Source: Eilatimonas milleporae
GTDB taxonomy: Bacteria > Pseudomonadota > Alphaproteobacteria > Sphingomonadales > Kordiimonadaceae
Length of the DNA: 64,000 nucleotides
Direction: 5' to 3'
Assembly (NCBI RefSeq): GCF_003688555.1
Contig: NZ_REFR01000016.1
Location: 1-64,000, forward strand
Part shown: positions 28,301-37,472 of the stretch, piece after piece
How the letters are laid out: each line of letters begins with the position of its first letter
Numbering within the stretch: position 1 is the first letter of the stretch
Program-made: the position numbers and the translations under genes
Notes under the pieces: generated by a model
What the model was told of the DNA's origin: nothing
Seen by the model: only the letters and a program-made list of their open reading frames with translations
Databases searched by the model: none

Positions 28301-29903
28301 TCACCTGGCTGAAATTCTGCCGGAAATAATGTGCCAGATTGCGGTAGTGGCTGGACAGAACGGCAAGCGGTGTGTCGTCTCCCATGGAGCCGATAGCTTC
28401 CTTGGCTGTCATCACCTGGGGGTGGAGCAGTAATTCCAGGTCTTCCAATGTGATACCGGCCACCATTTGCCGGGTTTTCAAATCATCCCCGGCATAGACG
28501 GCTTTTTCCTGACCGCGGTATCCAGGCAGGTCGTCAATGGCCTTGATATCCTTGATCCAGTTTTCAAAGGGCTGGCTGGACGCCAGGCGGTCCTTGATTT
28601 CACGGTCGTGATAAAACCGCCCTTCCTGCAGGTCGAGCGCGATGATCTGACCGGGGCCCAGACGGCCTTTCTCGCGCACGGTTTCCTCATCCACGGTGAC
28701 CATGCCCGTCTCGGACCCGACGATCAGCAGGCCGTCTGTGGTCAGTGTGTAGCGCATGGGGCGCAGGCCGTTACGGTCAAGGCCGGCGATCACCCACTGA
28801 CCGTCGGTCGCTGCAATGGCGGCCGGACCGTCCCATGGCTCCATAACCGAATTGGTGTAGGCATACATGGCACGGTGTGCCTCCGGCATGGCGGATTTTT
28901 TTGACCAGGCTTCCGGCAGGAGAAAGGTCTTGACCATGGGAGCCGAACGCCCGGCCCGCACCATGACCTCAAACACCGAGTCAAGGGCGGCGGAATCAGA
29001 TGCTCCATTGGGCACCACCGGTTTGATGTCTTCCTGATGTTCGCCAAAAGCAATGGATGCCATGCGGATCTGATGGCTTTTCATCCAGTTCACATTGCCC
29101 CGGATGGTGTTGATCTCGCCGTTATGGGCGATCATCCGGAACGGCTGGGCCAGCCACCACTGCGGGAATGTATTGGTGGAATAGCGCTGATGATAAATGG
29201 CAAAGCGGGATTCGAAACGGTCGTCCTGAAGGTCCGGATAAAAAATGCTGAGCTGTTCGGCCAGAAACAGCCCTTTGTATATGATTGATCGGCAGGACAG
29301 CGAACAGACGTAAAAGTCATGGACCTGAGCCGCCACCACCGCCTTTTCGATGCGCCGGCGGATGATATAAAGCTCCCGTTCGAAAGCATTGTCGTCCACG
29401 CCCTTGGTATTGGCGATCATGATCTGTTCGATTTCCGGCCGGGTCGCTTCCGCCTTATCGCCGATCACGCTGACATCGACCGGCACCTGCCGCCAGCCGT
29501 AAATGGTGTAGCCGAAGGCCAGAATTTCCGTCTCGACAATAGTGCGGCAGGTTTCCTGTGCGCCCAGATCAGCACGCGGCAGGAACACCATGCCAACGGC
29601 GAGCCGCCCGCCGGTCGGCTCGTGGCCGGTTGCGCGCACATGCTCCTTGAAAAAAGCCTGCGGAATTTCCAGATGGATGCCGGCACCGTCGCCGGTCTTG
29701 CCGTCGGCGTCCACCGCGCCGCGGTGCCAGATGGCTTTCAGGGCCTCGATTCCCTTGAGAACCACATTTCGGCTTGCCCGCCCGTCCGTGGCGGCAATCA
29801 GGCCGACGCCGCATGCATCATGCTCATCCGCGGGGTCATACAAACCGACCGGGCCGGGAACGGCTTTCACATGGCAATCCATCAGAGGTGTTTCCTTTTT
29901 CAT
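25368..29903 (-). CDS. gltB: Glutamate synthase (NADPH) large subunit
   Basis: This 1511-residue subunit transfers glutamine amide nitrogen to 2-oxoglutarate. The N-terminal glutaminase nucleophile is Cys31 in EHDACGVGL, after a short propeptide. The 3Fe-4S cluster lies in [19 protein letters not shown]. FMN-domain signatures include [20 protein letters not shown] and [21 protein letters not shown]. The C-terminal GXGXG-type beta-helix repeats close the protein. ATG 29903 overlaps the gltD stop (TGATG); ATG 29882 is an alternative behind AAGGA. Gene order is gltD then gltB. Confidence 0.97.
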   Translation of the reverse strand: [1511 protein letters not shown]

Positions 29904-31330
29904 CAGGCGGCGGCCCTTGCTTCGGCTTTCAGATAGGCTTTCATGGCGGTGGCGGCGTCGCGGCCGTCACGGATGGCCCAGACCACAAGCGAAGCCCCGC
30001 GCACAATGTCGCCGGCTGCAAACACGCCCGGCAGATTGGTCATCATGGTCGAATGATCCACCATCACCGTTCCCCAGCGCGTCACCCGTAATTCAGGCGC
30101 AGCAAAAAGGGCCGGCAGATCTTCCGGTTCAAAGCCGAGTGCCATGATGGCCAGGTCGCATGGCAGGGCATAACTGCTGTCCGGCACCGGTTCCGGTGCC
30201 TGGCGGCCGGTCGGGTCCGGTGCCCCCAGGCGCATGCGATATGCCCTGACGGCTGTGACCCTGTCATCTCCCAGGAATGCTTCCGGGCCGGCCAGCCATT
30301 CAAAGCGCACGCCCTCTTCTTCAGCGTGCATCACCTCGCGGATGGAGCCGGGCATATTGGCCCGGTCCCGCCGGTACAGACAGGTGACGGATTTTGCACC
30401 CTGCCGCACGGCAGTGCGCACACAGTCCATGGCCGTATCGCCGCCGCCGATCACAACGACGTTCTTGCCAACTGCGTTCAGCCGTCCGTCGTCAAAAGCC
30501 GGTACAGTGTCACCCAGCCCCTTGCGGTTGGAGGCCGTCAGATAATCAAGCGCGGGTTCGATTCCGGTCAGTCCCACACCGGGTGCCTTGAGCGGGCGCG
30601 GACGATAGACGCCGGTCGCGACCAGCAGGGCGTCATGACGGGACCGCAAATCGCCCAGGCTGGCTTCGCGTCCGACCTCGAAATTCATATGAAACCGGAC
30701 GCCGGATGCGCTCAAACGGTCGGTCCGGCGTTTGACAACGGGTTTTTCCAGCTTGAAACCGGGTATGCCGTATATCAGCAGGCCACCGGCACGGTCATGC
30801 CGGTCATAGACATGCACCTGATATCCCGACTTGCGCAATTCCTCTGCCGCGGCAAGTCCGGCCGGGCCGGCACCGATGATGCCCACGGACTGGCTGTGTT
30901 CCACGCGCGGCTGAATGGGTTCAATCCAGCCTTCGTCCCAGGCGGTATCGGTAATGTATTTCTCGACCGCGCCGATTGTCACCGAATTGAAATCCTTCTC
31001 GATCACACAATTGCCTTCGCATAATCGGTCCTGTGGACAGATACGGCCGCATATTTCGGGCATGTTGTTGGTTGCCGACGATACCTCATAGGCCTCGCGC
31101 AGACGCCCCTCGGCCGTCAGTTTCAGCCAATCGGGGATATTATTGCCAAGCGGGCAGTGGATCTGGCAAAAGGGTACGCCGCACTGCGAGCAACGGCTGG
31201 CCTGTTCGGTCGCCCCTGCCTGCGAATACCGTCCGTAAATTTCCGCGAAATCCTCGCTTCGCAAATCGGCGGTCCGCTTGTCGGGCATCTCCTGCTCGAC
31301 CGAGACGAATTTCAACAGATCTTCAGCCAT
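29903..31330 (-). CDS. gltD: Glutamate synthase small subunit
   Basis: This 475-residue FAD-linked NADPH oxidoreductase supplies electrons to GltB. N-terminal 4Fe-4S cysteines are in CSQCGVPFCQIHCPLGNNIP and CGRICPQDRLCEGNC. The FAD-binding motif is GIIGAGPAGLAAAEEL near residue 148; the NADPH motif is VVVIGGGDTAMDCVRTA near 287. The ATG at 31330 has AGGAGG upstream and is preferred to the 31348 extension. The stop overlaps the gltB start, so the two are translationally coupled. Confidence 0.96.
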   Translation of the reverse strand: MAEDLLKFVSVEQEMPDKRTADLRSEDFAEIYGRYSQAGATEQASRCSQCGVPFCQIHCPLGNNIPDWLKLTAEGRLREAYEVSSATNNMPEICGRICPQDRLCEGNCVIEKDFNSVTIGAVEKYITDTAWDEGWIEPIQPRVEHSQSVGIIGAGPAGLAAAEELRKSGYQVHVYDRHDRAGGLLIYGIPGFKLEKPVVKRRTDRLSASGVRFHMNFEVGREASLGDLRSRHDALLVATGVYRPRPLKAPGVGLTGIEPALDYLTASNRKGLGDTVPAFDDGRLNAVGKNVVVIGGGDTAMDCVRTAVRQGAKSVTCLYRRDRANMPGSIREVMHAEEEGVRFEWLAGPEAFLGDDRVTAVRAYRMRLGAPDPTGRQAPEPVPDSSYALPCDLAIMALGFEPEDLPALFAAPELRVTRWGTVMVDHSTMMTNLPGVFAAGDIVRGASLVVWAIRDGRDAATAMKAYLKAEARAAA

Positions 31331-31889
31331 GTTCGTCCTCCTGTGCACGCACCCGGCTTTTGTTGCCCGTCGATCCGCTGTCTCACTTCGCTGGTCCTGC
31401 GCAGACGGGAAACCGTCTGGCCGGTCATATGCCGGTCAGCCAACTGACTTGGCTGTCGGAAAGATTGCTGTCCTGTAAAAGTAGGATGACGCACTATATG
31501 GTCGTAAACCATAAAAATCACGCAAAAAATACATTGTAGGTCAGTAAGTATGTCCTAATTTTTGTCGAAGTTTTATGGGTATCATTGAATCATTAAGTAT
31601 TTTCTGTCACATAGTACAATTTTGGTACTAATTAACTGTCATTCATGCCAGGTCGGCTTGCGACAAATATGCTGAAAAGTTTCCGCAGACTCTCATGCCA
31701 TCTCAGTCATGATGGATAATCTGCTGTCTGGCTGCGGAGATACTTGTCATCGTGAAGAGGGACTGACCCGAACGCCGAAAATCGCTGCCATGCAGTCAAA
31801 AGCCCGTTACTCTGACATCAGAGACTGCGGCAGGCTGGCACAGTCCTGGCCGCACTCCCGGTAAAACCTTGGGGAAGGAAATCGCGCCC
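31331..31889. other. Divergent intergenic region between gltD and uppP
   Basis: This 559-bp stretch must carry both the gltDB and the uppP promoters. A 6-bp dyad TATGGT-CGTAA-ACCATA at 31497-31513 and an AT-rich block at about 31540-31650 are the visible structures. No coding frame or RNA gene is convincing. Confidence 0.45.
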
Positions 31890-32720
31890 ATGTCTGCATT
31901 GCAGATTTTTGTCCTGGCACTTGTGCAGGGAATCACCGAATTCCTGCCCATAAGCTCATCCGCGCATCTGGTGCTGGTGCCGGTTCTTTTCGGCTGGGCC
32001 GATCAGGGGCCTTTGATGGATGTGGCGGTGCACACGGGTACGCTGCTGGCCGTTCTGGTGTATTTTCGCAAGGATACTGTCGGTCTGTTGCTGGCGGCAC
32101 TGGGCAGCATCGGCATCGTGCCGGCGCGGCGTGCCGTGGCTGGCAGTGTTTACGGCAAGTTGTTCTGGGCACTGGTCATTGCCACTCTGCCCGTTGTCAT
32201 TGCCGGTTTCTGGTTGTCGGCAAGCGGCCTGCACGCAGTTTTGCGGTCACCGCAGATCATTGCCGGCACGTCCATACTGTTCGGTGTGCTGCTGTGGCTT
32301 GCGGATCGGTACGGACCACGCGTCAAAGCCCTGGATGCCATGGCACTGAAGCCGGCGCTTCTGATCGGTCTGGCACAGATTCTGGCACTGATTCCCGGTA
32401 CCAGCCGCGCGGGTATCACCATGACGGCGGGGCTGGCCCTGGGGTTTGGACGGCAGGAAGCGGCACGGTTTTCCATGCTGTTGGCCATCCCCACGCTGAT
32501 CGCAGCCGGGACCCTGGCCGGGGCCGAGATCGCCGCAAGCGAAGACACCATGCTGTGGCGGGACGCCCTGACTGGTGCGGGACTGTCCTTTCTGGCCGCG
32601 CTGGGGGCCATCCACGGTTTAATGCGCTGGCTGTCCCATGCCGGCATGACGCCCTTTGTCTTGTACAGGATCGCCCTGGGTCTTGTGCTGATCATATTTT
32701 TCTGGACTGGTAGTTCGTAA
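31890..32720 (+). CDS. uppP: Undecaprenyl-diphosphatase UppP/BacA
   Basis: This 276-residue polytopic membrane enzyme recycles undecaprenyl diphosphate to the monophosphate for peptidoglycan and surface-glycan synthesis. The signature ALVQGITEFLPISSSAHLVL spans residues about 9-28, and IPGTSRAGITMTAGL near 171 is the second active-site loop. Multiple hydrophobic helices follow. ATG 31890 has AAGGA about 10 bases before it. Overexpression of such proteins gives bacitracin resistance in E. coli. Confidence 0.95.
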   Translation: MSALQIFVLALVQGITEFLPISSSAHLVLVPVLFGWADQGPLMDVAVHTGTLLAVLVYFRKDTVGLLLAALGSIGIVPARRAVAGSVYGKLFWALVIATLPVVIAGFWLSASGLHAVLRSPQIIAGTSILFGVLLWLADRYGPRVKALDAMALKPALLIGLAQILALIPGTSRAGITMTAGLALGFGRQEAARFSMLLAIPTLIAAGTLAGAEIAASEDTMLWRDALTGAGLSFLAALGAIHGLMRWLSHAGMTPFVLYRIALGLVLIIFFWTGSS

Positions 32721-32750
32721 ACGGGCAGTCCATGAAATCGGTTTTGGCGA

Positions 32751-33692
32751 TCAGATCTTGGAAAATTGACCTTTCGGCCGGTACTGCACCATATATTTCG
32801 GCAACAGCGACGAAATAGGGTCCGGTGTAATGCCGAGGTGTTTGAATGTTTTGGCACCGTCGGAGACGATATTGTCCGTCTGTAACTGACGCACTTGGTC
32901 CAATGTCAGCTGCGGATTGGGCAACAGGCCCATCATCATGCCCGACAGGCTGGCCAGTCCCGATGGCATACGGACGATGGGACGGTGAACACCCATGTGA
33001 TCCATCATCAGTTTCAACATCTGCCGGAATGTATAAATCTGCGGACCGCCAAGCTCGAAGGTCTGACCGGCAACGCCCTTACCCCCGTCCACGGCCCTGA
33101 CAACCGCATCAGCCACATCGGTGACGCATACAGGCTGAAACCGTGTCTCTGTGCCGGGCACCATCAAAATGGGTAGCATTTTCGCCAGCTTGGCGAATCT
33201 GTTGAAGAAACCATCCTCGGGCCCGATGACTAGGCTGGGCCGCAAAATCGTCGCCTGTGAAAAACCGTCCCTAAGGGCTGTTTCCCCTTGCGCTTTGGTC
33301 TGGGCGTAAGCAGCGGCGGATTCAGCACTGGCGCCGATTGCAGACACATGGGTCAGCGTCGTGGCGCCCGCGTCTTGCGCAGCTGCCGCGATGACACCCG
33401 GTGCCACGGCATGAAGCGCATCAAAGGTCTGCTTGCCGCTGTTGTGCAGAACGCCGACCAGGTTGATTACCGCATCGGCGCCTGCCACCGCCTGCGCGAC
33501 ACTGTCGGCATTGCGGATATTGCAGGCAACGGGCTTGACCTGTCCGACATCGCCCAGGGGTTTCAGAAACAGGGCTTCATTGGGGCGGCGCACCGCCACC
33601 CGCACCCGGTCGCCCCGTGCGGCCAGCCGCTGGACCACATACCGGCCGATAAAACCCGACCCGCCAAAAATCGTGACAAGTTTTCCAGCCAT
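32751..33692 (-). CDS. NDUFA9-like NAD(P)-binding protein (complex I-associated family)
   Basis: This 313-residue Rossmann-fold protein has VTIFGGSGFIGRYVVQRLA at the N-terminus, the short-chain dehydrogenase nucleotide loop. It shows ADAVINLVGVLHNSGKQTF, HVSAIGASAESAAAYAQTKAQ and ILRPSLVIGPEDGFFNRFA, as in complex I NDUFA9 relatives. The YxxxK pair (YAQTK) is present. The bacterial role is unclear; it may be an assembly factor or a reductase. ATG 33692 has GGGAG upstream. It is convergent with uppP. Confidence 0.85.
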   Translation of the reverse strand: MAGKLVTIFGGSGFIGRYVVQRLAARGDRVRVAVRRPNEALFLKPLGDVGQVKPVACNIRNADSVAQAVAGADAVINLVGVLHNSGKQTFDALHAVAPGVIAAAAQDAGATTLTHVSAIGASAESAAAYAQTKAQGETALRDGFSQATILRPSLVIGPEDGFFNRFAKLAKMLPILMVPGTETRFQPVCVTDVADAVVRAVDGGKGVAGQTFELGGPQIYTFRQMLKLMMDHMGVHRPIVRMPSGLASLSGMMMGLLPNPQLTLDQVRQLQTDNIVSDGAKTFKHLGITPDPISSLLPKYMVQYRPKGQFSKI

Positions 33693-33926
33693 TGACCTTT
33701 AACTCCCATGGCAATCCGTATTCCATACACTCCGCCAGTCTTGGCGGAAGCTCGTAAACGCCAGCTTTTCAGCCGGAGGGCGCGCGCATCATAGGGACCG
33801 TTACGCGCAAGCGCAATGTCGTGAATGGACGCTATCATGAAAGGCCGCCGGCCGGCCATATCCAACTATCCGCCGCAATGCGAAGCCCGTCTACGCGCAT
33901 GCTTTTCCCCCATCTGTGATCTGTGC

Positions 33927-33956
33927 TTGACAGGGCCGGGCGGAAGCCTCTATACG
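33927..33956 (+). promoter_or_regulatory. Promoter of tRNA-Leu
   Basis: TTGACA at 33927 and TATACG at 33951 are separated by 18 bases. The -10 box ends 20 bases before the tRNA 5' end, as expected for a stable RNA promoter. Confidence 0.65.
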
Positions 33957-33976
33957 CTTCGCACCTTTTCCAGGGT

Positions 33977-34063
33977 GCCCAGGTGGCGGAATTGGTAGAC
34001 GCGCTAGCTTCAGGTGCTAGTGACCGTATGGTCGTGGAAGTTCGAGTCTTCTCCTGGGCACCA
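33977..34063 (+). tRNA. tRNA-Leu (anticodon CAG)
   Basis: This 87-base gene has acceptor arms GCCCAGG and CCTGGGC. The D-arm region is GGCGGAATTGGTAGACGC. The anticodon arm is CTAGC-TTCAGGT-GCTAG, giving anticodon CAG at loop positions 3-5. A class II variable arm follows (TGACCGTATGGTCG), then the T-arm with GTTCGAGTC. The CCA end is encoded at 34061-34063. It stands alone. Confidence 0.95.
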
Positions 34064-34185
34064 TTCCTTCTGAAGTTGAGCGGTTGCTTACGTCCCTGAA
34101 ACAGGGGTGCTTGGTCTAGCAACAGCATTCTCTGTTCGGTTACGCGCATTTTGCGATGGCGGGTGTTTGGGTCATACCTTGGCCA

Positions 34186-34659
34186 TTACATGCGCCTTAA
34201 CAGATGACTGTGGCAGACAGTGCAGTCCGTATTGCCGAACCCTTTTGCGGCAATTGTGAACCGCTGTGATGCCAGAAGATGGCCCACAAGGTCGCATTCC
34301 CGCCCGTTCGTTACCGCGAAGCCTGCCATCAGCGATGCATTTACGGTCAACCGGTCGATATGCCAGTGGATTTTTTTTCGGTGTCTGAAATGACGTTTAA
34401 GCCGCGCGCGTATGCCACCACTGCCCCTCGCACTGCCTGCGTAGAAATACCAGGCAGGCTTAAAGGATATCGTATCACGACCGGGCACAGCCACACGGGC
34501 AATGGCCGCAAGCCTGAGTGCCAGGATATAAGCACCCTTCCGGTTGCCAAGGGCCTCGACATCATCGGCACCGACCCAGGTGCCGGCAACTCCCGCAGCG
34601 GTGAGTGCACTATGTGCCTGGTCTAGGTCTTCCGATATTGTTGCCGCATTCTTATCCAT
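34186..34659 (-). CDS. DUF123 / GIY-YIG-like nuclease-family protein
   Basis: This 157-residue protein shows the DUF123 pattern: RKGAYILALRLA, AWYFYAGSARGSGGIRARLKRH, KKIHWHIDRLTVNASL, and FGNTDCTVCHSHLLRRM. The WYFYAGSA segment resembles the GIY-YIG nuclease fold, and HWHID and the Cys/His C-terminus are family hallmarks. In archaea it is found fused or next to endonuclease III. The biochemical role in bacteria is not settled. The start at 34659 is a guess because no good ribosome site is visible. Confidence 0.8.
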   Translation of the reverse strand: MDKNAATISEDLDQAHSALTAAGVAGTWVGADDVEALGNRKGAYILALRLAAIARVAVPGRDTISFKPAWYFYAGSARGSGGIRARLKRHFRHRKKIHWHIDRLTVNASLMAGFAVTNGRECDLVGHLLASQRFTIAAKGFGNTDCTVCHSHLLRRM

Positions 34660-34968
34660 GGGGCCGTGTATCCCGCTGTTCCTTGATCGTCCTCGGTTCG
34701 TGCAGCCTGGCTCTGAGTCGGACCAAGGACCGTATATCCGCTGCGTATCATATTTCAGCCGAGTAATCCGGTCCTGGGTGTCCGTGTCTTCCCGATCGTG
34801 ACGGGCCCCTTCACAAGGGGGCATAAAGTGCCACTTTAAAATGGTCGTTACAGGTCGATATATTGCAGTGTGCACAAGTCATGGGTGTTCAAGAGGATGA
34901 GTCCTGTCCAGGGGAGAAACTTTGGTTACAATGGTCGTAACCTTCCGTGAATCTTGAGGAAAGCCTTC
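34660..34968. other. Leader region upstream of the chemotaxis receptor with repeated boxes
   Basis: Two near-identical 12-mers, AATGGTCGTTAC (34840-34851) and AATGGTCGTAAC (34930-34941), lie 90 bases apart. The second is the core of a dyad GGTTAC-7-GTAACC at 34924-34942. A perfect palindrome TAAAGTG-C-CACTTTA at 34824-34838 and a GC-rich hairpin at about 34804-34822 precede them. These are candidate regulator sites; nothing codes here. Confidence 0.45.
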
Positions 34969-37434
34969 GTGATCAGCGCTTTGAATGCATTGTCTATCCG
35001 CAGCCGTTTGCTCGTTATCGTTGCTGTCTCGCTGGCAAGCGTTTTGCTGTTGAGCCTGCCAACCATCCTGAGGGCACAGCAGGATAGTTCGGATGCCAGT
35101 CGCACGCTTGACGGTGTGATGCTGGCGGATGCTGCAAGCGCCCTGGTCCATGAGTTGCAAAAAGAACGCGGTACCAGTGCAGGGTTCATCGGTGCCGGGG
35201 GTGTCGGCGTCTTTGCCACGCGCCTGAGGAGCCAGCGCAGCGATACCGACCGCAAACTGTCAGCATTTCAGGAAACATTGTCGCAAGAGACAGTGCGCAG
35301 CCTGTTTCCGACCAAGATAGATGATATTGAACGCCTTCTTGCCGATTTGTCCGCAAAACGCCGCGCCGTCGAGACTGAGGAGATCACGGTCGCCGGCATG
35401 TCGTCCTATTATACAGGGGTTATCGCACAGCTGCTCAGCCTGTTCGCGGATGTAACGGCATCCAGCACCGACAGCACCGTTGCCGTTTCAGGCAGCGCGC
35501 TTCTTGGACTGCTGGAAGCAAAGGAACGGGCCGGCCTTGAACGGGCCATGGGGGCAAACGGTTTTGGCGTGGGGCAATTCGCCCCCGCGATTGGAGAGAA
35601 TTTCCGTCGGCTGATCGCCCAGCAGGAGGCTTTTTTCCACTCTTTCCGGGCCCTTGCCCGCCCGTCCGCCCTGGAGCGGCTGGATGCAATCCTGACCGGC
35701 GCGGAGTCGAAAGCCGTGGATAGGTTGCGCGATATTGCGCTGACCAGTTTTGAAACCGGCGACACGCAGGGCGTGACCGGGGCACAGTGGTTCAAGGCCA
35801 GCAGCGACCGGATCGATAGGTTGTATCTTCTGGAAAAGGACCTGTCCTCGCAATTGAAAGTGAGGGCCGGCGGGCGCCTGGCCGATGCCCGCAGCCAGCT
35901 TTTGATGACATTTTTGCTCGACGCGCTTGTCGTCATCCTGTTGCTCGGCATTGCCATGATGTTCAGTGAGAGTATCCGGCGGCCTATTCACGATCTCATC
36001 GCCGCGACCAACAAGGTATCAAAGGGAGAGTTTGATACGGATATTCCCTATCAGACCTACCGAAGTGAAATCGGGTCTTTCGCGCGCAATCTCCATGCAT
36101 TCCGGCTGAATCTGGAAAAGATGGAAGAATTGCGGCTGAAGCAGCAGGAGGAAGCGCATAAGGCGCAAGAGCAGGAGCGCCAGCGTCTTGAGAATGAACG
36201 GCAACACGCGTTGCAGCAACGTATCGATTCCCAGAAAGCTGCTGCGGAACAGCAAAAAGCGGTCTCGGCCGGTTTGACGGAAATGGCGGATGTCGTCGAA
36301 ACCGAGTTGACCGCCATGATCGAAGAGGTTTTCCAGATCTCCAAGAAGGCCGCGGAAAGCGGGGAAAGTCTAGTCCGGTTGACGGGTAAGGTGAATAAGG
36401 AAGTGGAATCAGCCCGCAACGCGTCAGGTTCGGCGGCGCAGAATTCCCAGTCGGTCGCATCTGCGGCCGAAGAACTCAATGCATCGATCGGAGAAATCAC
36501 CACGCAGGTGGAAGGGACCCAGGCTTTGGTCGAAAAAACCAGCGCCGAGGCGGATGAGGTGCGAAACTCTCTTTCCGGTCTGACAGATGCGGCCCGCCGG
36601 ATTTCAGGGGTCATTACAATCATTGGCGATATTGCCGAACAGACCAATCTTCTTGCCCTGAATGCGACGATTGAGGCCGCCCGCGCCGGCGATGCCGGTA
36701 AAGGTTTTGCCGTGGTCGCATCGGAGGTCAAATCGCTTGCGAATCAGACAGGCCGGTCATCCGGCGAAATTCAGCAGTTTGTCGAGCAGATGCAGCAGGA
36801 AGTGGCCCGTTCCGTCAGCGAGATTGAGCAGATTGCCGGACGTATGGCACAAGTGAGCGAACGCAGCAGCGCTGTCTCGGCCGCCGTGGTTCAGCAATCG
36901 GCAACGACGGAGGAGATCGCGCGTGCCGTTCAGTCCGCGTCATCCAGTGTGGATGACGTTTCAAGTCAGATTTCCACGATTGCGATGGAGACAGGCAGTC
37001 TCAGCGATATTGGCGAGGAACTTGGCGGCATCACTGATCAGATTGAAAGCAGTCTTGTCGGCCTGAAAGACCGTTTGACCACAGTGATCGATGAAAACAG
37101 GCGCCGTGCCGAAAGACGCCGCACAGTTCGCGAGGAGATACATGCTCCCAAACCACCTATCGTGCTTCTCTTTGATGACGGGAGTGAGGTGAATGGCATG
37201 CTGGTAGATTATTCGGAAACCGGTCTGCAGGTGGTTCACAAAGGGGCATCTGCGCCCATGACCGATACCCTTGCAGACCTGACGCTGGCGGGGCTGGATA
37301 TGAGATGCCGGGTGATCTGGGCACAGGATGACCGGGTTGGCTTGGCTTTTGTCGAGCCTGAAAAAGCCGCCGTGCTGATCAAGAGCCTTGACCGGGCACC
37401 CGGTGTCAAAACCATGCTCAGGGCTGCCTCCTAG
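34969..37434 (+). CDS. Methyl-accepting chemotaxis protein with NIT-type sensor and C-terminal PilZ domain
   Basis: This protein of about 821 residues starts at GTG 34969 behind AGGAAAG. A first membrane helix ([17 protein letters not shown]) is followed by a helical periplasmic domain containing [18 protein letters not shown], the hallmark of nitrate/nitrite-sensing NIT domains. A second helix lies near residue 310 ([19 protein letters not shown]), then HAMP and a Gln-rich coiled coil. The signalling tip is [20 protein letters not shown] near 560. From about residue 716 a PilZ-like domain is present with ERRRTVRE and [10 protein letters not shown], the c-di-GMP-binding signature. A receptor joining anion sensing, chemotaxis signalling and c-di-GMP binding is implied. 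No che genes are adjacent. Confidence 0.88.
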   Translation: MISALNALSIRSRLLVIVAVSLASVLLLSLPTILRAQQDSSDASRTLDGVMLADAASALVHELQKERGTSAGFIGAGGVGVFATRLRSQRSDTDRKLSAFQETLSQETVRSLFPTKIDDIERLLADLSAKRRAVETEEITVAGMSSYYTGVIAQLLSLFADVTASSTDSTVAVSGSALLGLLEAKERAGLERAMGANGFGVGQFAPAIGENFRRLIAQQEAFFHSFRALARPSALERLDAILTGAESKAVDRLRDIALTSFETGDTQGVTGAQWFKASSDRIDRLYLLEKDLSSQLKVRAGGRLADARSQLLMTFLLDALVVILLLGIAMMFSESIRRPIHDLIAATNKVSKGEFDTDIPYQTYRSEIGSFARNLHAFRLNLEKMEELRLKQQEEAHKAQEQERQRLENERQHALQQRIDSQKAAAEQQKAVSAGLTEMADVVETELTAMIEEVFQISKKAAESGESLVRLTGKVNKEVESARNASGSAAQNSQSVASAAEELNASIGEITTQVEGTQALVEKTSAEADEVRNSLSGLTDAARRISGVITIIGDIAEQTNLLALNATIEAARAGDAGKGFAVVASEVKSLANQTGRSSGEIQQFVEQMQQEVARSVSEIEQIAGRMAQVSERSSAVSAAVVQQSATTEEIARAVQSASSSVDDVSSQISTIAMETGSLSDIGEELGGITDQIESSLVGLKDRLTTVIDENRRRAERRRTVREEIHAPKPPIVLLFDDGSEVNGMLVDYSETGLQVVHKGASAPMTDTLADLTLAGLDMRCRVIWAQDDRVGLAFVEPEKAAVLIKSLDRAPGVKTMLRAAS

Positions 37435-37472
37435 GCGCTGCCGATACCGTACCGGAGACTTGTTATAACCGG

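Noticed and set aside
33977-34063. tRNA-Leu as an integration site for a genomic island
   Set aside because: No integrase gene and no direct repeat of the tRNA 3' end were seen in the window.
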